Numbered from the stretch's first letter, positions 1 to 5,873 are shown. The stretch: DNA of 6,725 nucleotides from an uncultured delta proteobacterium (GCA_903924805.1 CAIYCZ010000097.1:1-6725), one strand, 5' to 3'. Notes: generated by a model not told the origin, from the letters alone. Translations and numbers: made by a program.

Positions 1-203
1 ACCAGGTGATTGTACGCAGTCAGTGCGGGAAAGATTTAATAGAACTGGCGCGAGAAAAGGGTATGCTGGAATTTCGTGAAGCTCCGGCGTCGGCCTTGCA
101 GGATCTGAAAAATGCGGCGGCGGAAAAAAAGAGAAAAGCCTTAAAAAATATCCGCACGAGGGATCACTCACAGAGGAAGCACAGTAAAAAGGCGGGGGGT
201 TGA
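1..203 (+). CDS. C-terminal fragment, probable FrhB / coenzyme F420 hydrogenase beta-subunit family protein (5' end outside window)
   Basis: The frame is open from the left edge (first whole codon at 3) to a TGA at 201-203, so only about 66 C-terminal residues are visible. The tail begins QVIVRSQCGKDLIELAREKG, then has a glutamate-rich step and a lysine-rich helix (AEKKRKALKNI). This arrangement, a 'V-I-V-R-[ST]-x-x-G-x-x-L' strand and helix followed by a basic tail, is what I remember from the end of FrhB-type proteins. Those bind FAD and iron-sulfur clusters and move electrons, or reduce bound sugars or cofactors in polysaccharide clusters. None of the catalytic or cluster-binding part is in the window, so the family call rests on the tail alone. 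A GTG at 6 could be read as a start, but it has no ribosome-binding site and sits inside the conserved-looking strand, so truncation is the better reading. It converges on the next gene, with 72 bp between stops and no convincing terminator. Confidence 0.6.
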   Translation, partial: QVIVRSQCGKDLIELAREKGMLEFREAPASALQDLKNAAAEKKRKALKNIRTRDHSQRKHSKKAGG

Positions 204-275
204 GAAGTAACGAATGGGTTATAAAGGTCTGTCTTTGCCCCGGAGAAAGTTTTTACCTGCAGGCTAAATAGTTTT

Positions 276-2195
276 TCATTCATCCCTTCGGTTGCGGTGA
301 TTTTTAAACAGGTAATCTGCTCCCTGATAGTAGCTTATTGTCTCATCCACTATGTTCTGCTCAATTGGTATTATTTTGCTTTCACCAGTCAGGAGTTCGA
401 CCTGATACATACCCACTTGTTTTTTGACGTCCAGAACCGCCAGCCGGTCAGATATGAGGTAACCTACTTTCTGATAGTTCCCAATGAGCGCCCTCCCCCG
501 GCCCGGCCCCACCCGTAATATGTCCCTGCCGAAAAATTTACTCCGGTAGCTGTAATTGAGGAGCCCCAGAATGGTAGGAGCGATATCGATCTGACTTGCC
601 ATGGTGTCGATCCTTTGGGGTTTCACATGAGCAGGCGCAAAGATAAGAAGGGGTATTTTATATTTCTTCACCGGAAGAGCTGTTTTTCCGGCAGAGCCTG
701 CACAGTGGTCTGCCACTATAACAACCAGGGTATCCTTGAACCATGGTTCAAGTGCCGCGTCTCTGAGGAATTTTCCGATGGCATAGTCAGTGTATTTTAC
801 CGCTCCTTTTCTTCCCGAATGGGACGGTATATCTATCCTTCCTTCCGGATAGGTAAACGGGCGGTGATTTGACGTTGTCATAATCAGAGCCAGGAAGGGC
901 TTACGGCTGCTATAGGATTTGTTAAACTCTTTAATGGATTTGCTGAATAAATCCTCATCGCACACCCCCCAGGCATTCTCAAACGTAATTTCATGTGCTG
1001 CAAAATCCGTCCGGTCAATGGTAGCGAAGCCATTATTGCTAAAGAAGCAATTCATGTTATCAAAATACCCGTACCCGCCATAAATAAATTTCGTGTCATA
1101 ACCCCTGCTCTTCATGATAAAGCCCACTGAGAACATGTTCTCGTTGTCAGGCCGTTTTACTATGGATCTTCCCGGCGTTGGAGGTACTGAGAGGGTTAAG
1201 GACTCAAGCCCTCTGTCTGTCCGGGTACCGGTTGCATACATGTTCGTAAAGTACAGGCCCTGAGGTGCCAGGCTGTCGAGGTTCGGGGTAAGATTATCTT
1301 TATTTCCGGAGATCCCGAGGAATTCTGCGCTGAGGCTCTCAACTACTATCATAACCACGTTGAGATGTTTTTCTACCCCCTGGTTGTGTATATCCCTGCG
1401 AATATCTGCTTCCTCGTTCGTCACGAATGAGCTGTTAGGCTCTTGCAGGAGAGCCCGTAACTGCCGGAGTACTGCATGGTCATCTCTGGTTACGTAAAAG
1501 CAGGGATAATCGATCTGATTATTTCTGAATGCTGCAAACAGGGTATAGATTCCATTGGCGGAAAGCTCATTGACGTATGCGTTTGCAGATAGCTGCGGGA
1601 GTGATACATCAACAAGCGCATATGATGCAACGGGAACCAGCAGAAATACGATCCCTGTTTTTACCCTGCTCCTGAAACTGCTGGTATACGCTAAAGAAAC
1701 AGCAAGCCGTTTTTTTAAAAGGAGCATGCCGGCCAGGGATACACATGTCAGCAGGGAAAACAGCAGCAGGAGCGGATAAGATTGTTGAATATTCTTCATC
1801 ACTTCCTGTGTATATACCAGGTAATCAACAGCGACAAAATTAAACCTCGTCCCGAACTCGTCGAAGAAAAGGTACTCTGCAACGCCGGCAAAAACAAGCA
1901 GATACAAGCTGGCAAATACTACCAGACCGGCGAACAGTTTATGCAGCTTACACTGATACACTCGGTCCGGAATGAGCAGCAGGTAGAGAACATAGGGTAT
2001 CGCAAAATAGAACATCGTAAGGACATCATAAAAGAGGCCGGTTCCATAGATGATCAGGCACGACCATATACTCAAATCAAGATCAGGAAGCGATTTGATG
2101 AGGAGTGCAGTTCTGATAATAAATGATAGCAAAATAAAAACAGTAAAAAAGAGATACAGAATACTGAAACGGCTTTTTAAAATATGTGGCTGCAT
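276..2195 (-). CDS. LTA synthase / MdoB-type membrane phosphoglycerol transferase (sulfatase fold)
   Basis: This complete 639-aa protein has about five N-terminal membrane segments (roughly residues 10-33, 43-75, 86-108, 139-160, 181-200). A linker leads to an extracytoplasmic alkaline-phosphatase/sulfatase-fold domain (about 277-560). Visible active-site elements are the metal-binding E286 in VVMIVVESLS, the probable nucleophile T326 in GTRTDRGLE, H444 in TSNHRPF, and the D496-H497 pair in VIVADHCAG. These match the Glu/Thr/Asp-His set of LtaS-type enzymes. Length and topology also fit that family, which transfers glycerol phosphate from phosphatidylglycerol to a glycan or glycolipid acceptor outside the membrane. 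In Gram-negative bacteria the homologous MdoB (OpgB) modifies periplasmic glucans, and many relatives have unknown acceptors. No other glucan or teichoic-acid gene is nearby, so the acceptor is not predictable. The ATG start (CAT at 2193-2195) is preceded only by a weak GGAA-like site. The gene stands alone, convergent with the upstream fragment and divergent from the esterase. Confidence 0.9.
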   Translation of the reverse strand: MQPHILKSRFSILYLFFTVFILLSFIIRTALLIKSLPDLDLSIWSCLIIYGTGLFYDVLTMFYFAIPYVLYLLLIPDRVYQCKLHKLFAGLVVFASLYLLVFAGVAEYLFFDEFGTRFNFVAVDYLVYTQEVMKNIQQSYPLLLLFSLLTCVSLAGMLLLKKRLAVSLAYTSSFRSRVKTGIVFLLVPVASYALVDVSLPQLSANAYVNELSANGIYTLFAAFRNNQIDYPCFYVTRDDHAVLRQLRALLQEPNSSFVTNEEADIRRDIHNQGVEKHLNVVMIVVESLSAEFLGISGNKDNLTPNLDSLAPQGLYFTNMYATGTRTDRGLESLTLSVPPTPGRSIVKRPDNENMFSVGFIMKSRGYDTKFIYGGYGYFDNMNCFFSNNGFATIDRTDFAAHEITFENAWGVCDEDLFSKSIKEFNKSYSSRKPFLALIMTTSNHRPFTYPEGRIDIPSHSGRKGAVKYTDYAIGKFLRDAALEPWFKDTLVVIVADHCAGSAGKTALPVKKYKIPLLIFAPAHVKPQRIDTMASQIDIAPTILGLLNYSYRSKFFGRDILRVGPGRGRALIGNYQKVGYLISDRLAVLDVKKQVGMYQVELLTGESKIIPIEQNIVDETISYYQGADYLFKNHRNRRDE

Positions 2196-2224
2196 GGGTT
2201 TTTTGTTCCGACTGATACTTTCAA

Positions 2225-2253
2225 TTTATATCAGATTTGTTTATGGATGTTTT
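2225..2253 (-). promoter_or_regulatory. Weak candidate promoter for the LTA synthase-family gene
   Basis: On the minus strand a TATAAA box (2225-2230) lies 17 bp from a poor AAAACA -35 (2248-2253), placing a start of transcription about 20-25 nt before the ATG. The 8-bp palindrome TGGCGCCA (2253-2260) abuts the -35. Only the -10 is good, so this is a tentative call. Confidence 0.25.
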
Positions 2254-2566
2254 GGCGCCAGTATTTGTTTTGCGGTGCAGTTATGTTCAGTACGAGCACG
2301 ATATAAAGAGCTAAAGCACTGCTGTAATTGGTGAAATTATAGGTAATACAAGTCAGGATGGGTATTTATAAAGATAAGGAAATGAATAAGCGGGAACGAA
2401 TTTTTAATGTATATTCAGTTTTATACCCAAAGCATCTCCTATTAGATAATAAATAGCATAAATAATATGGTTTGTAAAACGCTGTTAACCTTTTATGCCT
2501 TCTGTTTATTAAAGAAATTGGGGTCAGGCAATCGTAATAAAGTATTGAGAAACAAACCGAGTCTCA
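2254..2566. other. AT-rich intergenic stretch without a convincing gene
   Basis: This stretch separates the divergent LTA synthase-family and esterase genes. The only forward reading frame of note is a 32-codon ORF (ATG 2358, TAG 2454-2456; begins MGIYKDKEMNKRERIF). It has an AGG touching the start codon rather than a properly spaced ribosome-binding site, so I do not call it a gene. A GGGGTCAGG motif (2520-2528) precedes the hairpin module that starts at 2567. The 11-mer TAAAGTATTGA (2538-2548) recurs at 2641-2651. No RNA gene was recognised. Confidence 0.5.
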
Positions 2567-2635
2567 GGTCTCCCCTCTTCACAGAATGATTGATGGTGGT
2601 TAAAGAGATTTTTTAACCGTCATTTTTATTTCTCC
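2567..2635 (+). terminator. Duplicated hairpin module, copy 1 (terminator-like, upstream of esterase)
   Basis: A shared leader GGTCTCCCCTCTTCACAGAA leads into a 12-bp stem. The left arm ATGGTGGTTAAA (2593-2604) and right arm TTTAACCGTCAT (2612-2623) enclose a 7-nt loop, with two adjacent G-U type pairs. A T-rich run (TTTTATTT) follows. The shape is that of an intrinsic terminator acting on forward transcripts. No forward gene is visible upstream for it to end, so it may insulate the esterase promoter that begins 13 bp later, or be a scar of a lost gene. It matches copy 2 at 4111-4180. Confidence 0.65.
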
Positions 2636-2647
2636 CTGTTTAAAGTA

Positions 2648-2677
2648 TTGACAGTCCGCTAACCACCAGTTAATAAT
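2648..2677 (+). promoter_or_regulatory. Candidate sigma-70-type promoter for the esterase gene
   Basis: A perfect TTGACA (2648-2653) is followed after 18 bp by AATAAT (2672-2677, five of six bases of the consensus -10). It lies just downstream of hairpin copy 1 and would give a leader of roughly 170 nt. A second perfect TATAAT (2744-2749) has no good -35 and could be an alternative closer start. The long leader contains a small inverted repeat CAGGT/ACCTG (2792-2796 and 2807-2811), but nothing I recognise as a riboswitch. Confidence 0.45.
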
Positions 2678-2856
2678 CATAAATAATTTCCACTCAGTAT
2701 TGTTACATTGAATAGAAATCACAGACAGAATGTAGGGGGATACTATAATGATTTCTGCTGCTGGTTTTGACGAGAGTTTAAACACCGCCTTCAGGTTGGA
2801 TAATAGACCTGCAGACAGCTTTTGTTTTTATACCCACTTAAACACAGGAGTGTACT

Positions 2857-4086
2857 ATGAAAAACAGTAAAGTAATGTTACTGGTTCTGGTCCTTTCTCT
2901 CAGTGTTCTTGCCGCGTGTTTATCAATGTTTTTCAGGAGTTCGGGCTGTGGCTCAAGCAGCGGCTTTGTAACGGGTGAGAGAACAATTATGTCAAACAAT
3001 GTTGAACGGGTGTACTATTTAAAACTCCCTGAAAATTATAACTCTCTTACGCCGTACCCACTTATTTTTGCCTTTCATGGAGCCAGCGGAGACTATACAA
3101 GTTTTACTCAAGGGTATTATGATCTGCAGAGCATCGTGGGCGAAGAAGCAATTTTAGTATACCCTAACGGGCTTGCAAATGCCGCCGGCCTGACACAATG
3201 GGATAATGATATCGACCGTATCTTTTTTGATGACCTTTTCAAGGAGCTCGAAACAAACCTTTGCTTTGACAAGAGCAGGGTATTTGCAGTGGGTCATAGC
3301 GCGGGAGCCGGTTTTGTCAATACGCTTGGATGTAAAAGAGGAAATGTGCTGAGGGCCATTGCACCGGTGGCTGGTGCTCTTTTAGATCATGAAAACTGCA
3401 TTGGTCAGGTCGCGGTAATCCAGATACATGGAACGCAAGACACGTATGTTCCCATGGGCATGATTAAGCCTACGCGTGACTACTGGATAGCAATAAACAG
3501 CTGCAAAAAAGGAGAAACTCACGAAGGCTTTGATCCGTCGTGTGTAGCATATGATGATTGTGACCCTCAATTTCCTGTTCAATATTGTGAGCATAACGGA
3601 GGACACGAATGGCCTGATTTTGCAAGTAATGCTATCTGGACGTTCTTCAAAAGCCTCCTGCCGGCGGCACCCTCAGACAAACCCGGTCATGGAGATGTTG
3701 AGAATATAGGCAAGGGTTCCATCAGTTTCAAAATACACTATCCCTCTGATTTTGTGGGCACGCCCAGCAAATTAGCGCTGGCCCTCTATCCGTATGATAC
3801 CAAGCCGCCCCTGTCTACGGCTCCTTCAGCTATATTAAATCCTGATGTCCCGCTTGGAGATTATACGTTCGGCGACGTTGTGGAATATAATAATATAGAG
3901 ATTAACATGCTGGGTTTGGACTATGGTGACTATACGCTGACCGTACTGATTTATGTTGAAGGGAGCAGCTATCCAATGCCAACCAATGGAAAAGATTATC
4001 AGGGTCTGCAAAATATCAGTATTAACAGCAATAAACTAATGGTGGAAACGCCTTTTGAGCTAAAACTTGTAGAAATGAGTTTCTAG
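2857..4086 (+). CDS. Secreted lipoprotein esterase, poly(3-hydroxybutyrate) depolymerase / LpqC type, with extra C-terminal domain
   Basis: This complete 409-aa protein starts at an ATG with AGGAG (2846-2850) six bases upstream. Residues 1-21 are a lipoprotein signal: basic start, hydrophobic core and lipobox LAAC with C21 as the lipidated cysteine. Residue 22 is Leu, not Asp, which favours the outer membrane if the host is Gram-negative. The alpha/beta-hydrolase domain (about 36-268) shows the oxyanion-region motif FHGASGD (73-79), the nucleophile S148 in GHSAG, the acid D195 in HGTQDTYVP, and the base H250 in NGGHEWPDF. These fit the PHB depolymerase/feruloyl esterase-like LpqC group, which cleaves ester bonds in polyesters or plant or cell-wall esters. 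The actual substrate cannot be told. Several cysteines (136, 159, 181, 216, 229, 235, 244) suggest disulfides in an exported protein. Residues about 285-409 form an extra domain rich in beta-type sequence that I do not recognise. The gene is monocistronic, bracketed by two copies of one terminator-like module. Confidence 0.85.
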   Translation: MKNSKVMLLVLVLSLSVLAACLSMFFRSSGCGSSSGFVTGERTIMSNNVERVYYLKLPENYNSLTPYPLIFAFHGASGDYTSFTQGYYDLQSIVGEEAILVYPNGLANAAGLTQWDNDIDRIFFDDLFKELETNLCFDKSRVFAVGHSAGAGFVNTLGCKRGNVLRAIAPVAGALLDHENCIGQVAVIQIHGTQDTYVPMGMIKPTRDYWIAINSCKKGETHEGFDPSCVAYDDCDPQFPVQYCEHNGGHEWPDFASNAIWTFFKSLLPAAPSDKPGHGDVENIGKGSISFKIHYPSDFVGTPSKLALALYPYDTKPPLSTAPSAILNPDVPLGDYTFGDVVEYNNIEINMLGLDYGDYTLTVLIYVEGSSYPMPTNGKDYQGLQNISINSNKLMVETPFELKLVEMSF

Positions 4087-4110
4087 AAATGTAGCAATGC
4101 AGATGGGTCG

Positions 4111-4180
4111 GGTCTCCCCTCTTCACAGAATAATTGATGGCGGTTAAAAGGTTTTTTCTTTAACCGCCATTTTTATTTTT
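4111..4180 (+). terminator. Duplicated hairpin module, copy 2: terminator of the esterase gene
   Basis: The module begins 24 bp after the esterase stop. The same leader as copy 1 (GGTCTCCCCTCTTCACAGAA) leads to a perfect 12-bp stem ATGGCGGTTAAA (4137-4148) / TTTAACCGCCAT (4159-4170) with a 10-nt loop. TTTTATTTTT (4171-4180) follows. This is a strong intrinsic terminator in the forward direction. The A-rich left flank is short, so termination of the convergent 131-aa gene from the other side is less certain. Confidence 0.85.
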
Positions 4181-4200
4181 CCTTTCCACAATCTCTAAAT

Positions 4201-4226
4201 CCGTGACCCGGGACACGGGCCCCGGG
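4201..4226. repeat. GC-rich palindromic patch
   Basis: CCGTG-A-CCCGGG-A-CACGG (4201-4218) is a palindrome broken only by one A/A mismatch on each side of the CCCGGG core. A second CCCGGG follows at 4221-4226. It is sharply more GC-rich than its surroundings and sits between the convergent esterase and 131-aa genes. There is no T-tract on either side, so I do not call it a terminator. Its function is unknown. Confidence 0.4.
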
Positions 4227-4249
4227 CAATACAGCCCCGCACACTCGAA

Positions 4250-4645
4250 CTAAGAGCCGGATATAACCTTTTTATGATATTCATCCAGCTTTTTTAGTGC
4301 ATCCGCGCTGTTGAGCCCCTCATCCATAAATTCAGATACTTTTCTTGCAAATATCGCTTTCAGCATATCAATATTGTCCAGGTTGGAATCACGGATAAGC
4401 TCAAGATATTTAATGTCCGCCTTTATGCCTTTTCCCCTGCAGTGCTTAAGCAATTCGCCAAGGTCGCGCTGGGTAGCCACACAGTAACAGACATCATAAG
4501 CAAGCCGGTATATCGAATCCAGCGCTTTCGTGTCATATTCCGGGAAGTTGTCCTTTACCTCCGCATAAAAATCTTCTCTGAATTCCTCAAGGCTGTAGTC
4601 AACCTCGCCCTTCACAACCTGATCCCCGGTAAAATCCCATTTCAT
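4250..4645 (-). CDS. Uncharacterised acidic 131-aa protein
   Basis: This is a complete gene with an ATG start (CAT at 4643-4645) and a strong GGAGG (4654-4658 on the minus strand) eight bases upstream. I do not recognise a family. The protein begins MKWDFTGDQVVKGEVDYSLE, is rich in Glu, Asp and Lys, and is predicted by eye to be mainly helical. It has no signal peptide and no membrane segment, so it is probably cytoplasmic. A short CYC pair (C53, C55 in AYDVCYCVATQRD) and C69 (KHCRGKG) are its only cysteines, too few and too irregular for a zinc ribbon. The good ribosome-binding site, a perfect -10 box and protein-like composition make it a real gene. It has its own promoter, so co-transcription with the FMN-binding gene 231 bp upstream is possible but not required. 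Confidence 0.75.
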   Translation of the reverse strand: MKWDFTGDQVVKGEVDYSLEEFREDFYAEVKDNFPEYDTKALDSIYRLAYDVCYCVATQRDLGELLKHCRGKGIKADIKYLELIRDSNLDNIDMLKAIFARKVSEFMDEGLNSADALKKLDEYHKKVISGS

Positions 4646-4671
4646 AAATCCTTCCTCCGGTTAATAGTAGT

Positions 4672-4677
4672 ATTATA
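4672..4677 (-). promoter_or_regulatory. Candidate -10 box for the 131-aa gene
   Basis: The minus strand reads TATAAT exactly, placing a start of transcription near 4665, just ahead of the GGAGG ribosome-binding site. No good -35 is visible at 16-18 bp. Instead that interval holds an AACCACAGAG repeat copy (4685-4694). The missing -35 would fit a promoter needing an activator, perhaps acting at the palindrome around 4751. Confidence 0.45.
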
Positions 4678-4722
4678 AAAACTTAACCACAGAGCACATC
4701 CGTCCCCCGAAATTCTATGGAG

Positions 4723-4759
4723 GGTGGACAGAGAGAATAGCACTTGTCCGGTGGACAAG
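4723..4759. promoter_or_regulatory. Operator-like palindrome CTTGTCC-GGT-GGACAAG plus a nearby half-site
   Basis: The two 7-bp arms (4743-4749 and 4753-4759) are perfectly complementary around a 3-bp centre. The right half overlaps GGTGGACA (4750-4757), which also occurs at 4723-4730, 27 bp away, like an extra half-site. There is no T-tract after the hairpin on either strand, so it is unlikely to be an intrinsic terminator for the FMN-binding gene. Its location, some 85 bp upstream of the likely start of the 131-aa transcript, suits a regulator-binding site; that role is inference. Confidence 0.4.
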
Positions 4760-4876
4760 AAAACAAACACTGTTGAACAACATCCTGAGATTAAGTAACA
4801 GGGGAACAGAAACGTTCTCTATCTATTTATGCCTGGCAATCAAAAGGGTCAGCGACCATTATTACTGCTGTTACCA

Positions 4877-5425
4877 TTATTTTTCAGCAACCCAATGGGC
4901 ATTTTTAATCCCCTTGCTGTTATGGTGATATACCATTTTGGTTGGCGTAACTCTTATGAGACGCAGGATCCCCTTTGGTATTTCAACAGGGCCGCCCATT
5001 TCTTTCTCCATCTCTTTTAAAATAGGGCTGAATAATTTCAGGGCATATGCGAACTCCGGCGTATCATCGGTAAAAACCCCTGCAATCCCCCAGATGTTCA
5101 CCCCGCGCACGGACTGTGTTGTCCTTGCTGAAGTGCCAATGCCGATTGCGACCCGGTTATTCTCCCGGAGGTTTTTAAATTTTTCTCCGCCTTCGCTGAT
5201 TATATATATGGTGAGGCCGTCATTTATATAATCCACTACCGTGATGCGCGGTGCGCCGTCTTTCCCGCAGGTTGCCAGGGAACAGGGGTGCTTCTTGCCG
5301 AGATAATCTATGATCTCCTGCTCCAGTTCCTGTTTTGAGAGATGTTTTCTCTCCCTGTTTATCTTTTTGTAATAGTGCTCAATCATCTGCTCCCGTTCTT
5401 GTTCGGTTAATTCATGAACTGCCAT
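4877..5425 (-). CDS. Pyridoxamine 5'-phosphate oxidase-like FMN-binding split-barrel protein
   Basis: This complete 182-aa protein has an ATG (CAT at 5423-5425) with AAGGAG (5431-5436 on the minus strand) five bases upstream. The first ~42 residues are a charged helical extension (ELTEQEREQMIEHYYKKINR). The split-barrel domain follows: strand HPCSLATCGKDGAPRITVV (46-64), a second strand LTIYIISEGGEKFKNLRENN (71-90), and RVAIGIGTSA (91-100). The order 'short-chain strand, G-x-P-R, then [EGK]-K-x-x-N-L-x-x-N' is characteristic of the PNPOx-like superfamily, which binds FMN, F420 or haem. A later segment, GVNIWGIAGVFTDD (108-121), is the usual next strand. The domain is typical of general-stress or flavin reductase-like proteins rather than true PdxH, whose specific C-terminal motif I do not see. 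Substrate and cofactor cannot be decided from sequence alone. It is cytoplasmic and divergent from the VOC gene across about 450 bp. Confidence 0.85.
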   Translation of the reverse strand: MAVHELTEQEREQMIEHYYKKINRERKHLSKQELEQEIIDYLGKKHPCSLATCGKDGAPRITVVDYINDGLTIYIISEGGEKFKNLRENNRVAIGIGTSARTTQSVRGVNIWGIAGVFTDDTPEFAYALKLFSPILKEMEKEMGGPVEIPKGILRLIRVTPTKMVYHHNSKGIKNAHWVAEK

Positions 5426-5716
5426 CGTATCTCCTTCTTATAAGGTTGTTTATTACAATCCTGTTTTTGGAGAATAGGGGAAAATAAGGACTGCGACCGT
5501 TTTGCGCTACCCCGCCACGTCATTAGAATGCTGTATATATCAGGACATTCCTCTCCGGCAAGCTTTTTATTCCTGGCAGGATCCTCAGCCACGTCTGTTA
5601 ACCCTGGTTCATAAAGCCTTTTTGCGGGTTGGCAGCTTGTCCTTGAATAAAAGGCGGCAAAACTGTTATTTACTAAATTAAAAATATGTTCCATAATCCG
5701 GGTGAGCTAAACAGTG
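5426..5716. other. Intergenic stretch upstream of the FMN-binding gene; one doubtful minus-strand ORF
   Basis: A 95-codon minus-strand frame (5407-5694) fills most of this stretch, but it lacks a proper ribosome-binding site. It also runs over the AAGGAG and the first 19 bases of the FMN-binding gene, and its second half (IRWQFMN end) reads like translated leader. I treat it as chance or a decayed gene. No recognisable RNA gene or promoter with both boxes was found here. Confidence 0.4.
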
Positions 5717-5833
5717 AACCACCGAGCCATTGGGTTTATAAGTGGGGGAGTCGAGGAGTTTAGGAGTTAACAAACTCCCACACGCGCAAATCCGTAATGC
5801 TTCCAGCTGGTGACTTCGGTGCCCTCAGTGGTT
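5717..5833. repeat. MITE-like element with AACCACNGAG inverted ends and an inner hairpin of 8-bp tandem repeats
   Basis: The left end AACCACCGAG (5717-5726) and right end CTCAGTGGTT (5824-5833) are inverted copies differing at one base. A third copy, AACCACAGAG, lies at 4685-4694. Inside are three 8-bp units, GGAGTCGA, GGAGTTTA and GGAGTTAA (5747-5770). The middle one pairs perfectly with AAACTCC (5772-5778) to form a 7-bp stem (left arm 5755-5761) with a 10-nt loop. There is no open frame for a transposase, so if mobile it would depend on an enzyme elsewhere. Target-site duplications were not evident. Confidence 0.5.
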
Positions 5834-5838
5834 ATATT
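5810..5838 (+). promoter_or_regulatory. Candidate promoter of the VOC-family gene, inside the repeat's right end
   Basis: GTGACT (5810-5815, four of six to consensus) and TATATT (5833-5838, five of six) are 17 bp apart. The expected transcript starts near 5845, giving a leader of about 29 nt that carries the GGGAGG site. The right arm of the AACCACNGAG element supplies most of the spacer, so the repeat may have brought in the promoter. Confidence 0.35.
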
Positions 5839-5873
5839 TTTACAATTTGATAAATCTGACAGGGAGGAAACTC

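Noticed and set aside
225..252. Possible terminator CTTT...AAAG followed by TTTTT after the FrhB-like fragment
   Set aside because: The stem is only about four base pairs with a long loop, too weak to call.
2358..2456. 32-codon forward ORF in the LTA synthase/esterase spacer
   Set aside because: The AGG before it touches the start codon, spacing is wrong for a ribosome-binding site, and there is no other coding sign.
2600..2785. 61-codon minus-strand ORF
   Set aside because: It runs through the hairpin module and the esterase promoter region and has no family resemblance.
4743..4759. Reading the CTTGTCC/GGACAAG palindrome as a terminator of the FMN-binding gene
   Set aside because: No T-tract follows it in the minus direction (next bases are TGCTATTC), so intrinsic termination is not supported.
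4855..4881. 9-bp direct repeat ACCATTATT at the stop of the FMN-binding gene
   Set aside because: It is short, AT-rich and isolated, and likely due to chance.
5407..5694. 95-codon minus-strand ORF before the FMN-binding gene
   Set aside because: It has no proper ribosome-binding site, covers the next gene's ribosome-binding site and start, and its C-terminal half reads as leader DNA; no family recognised.
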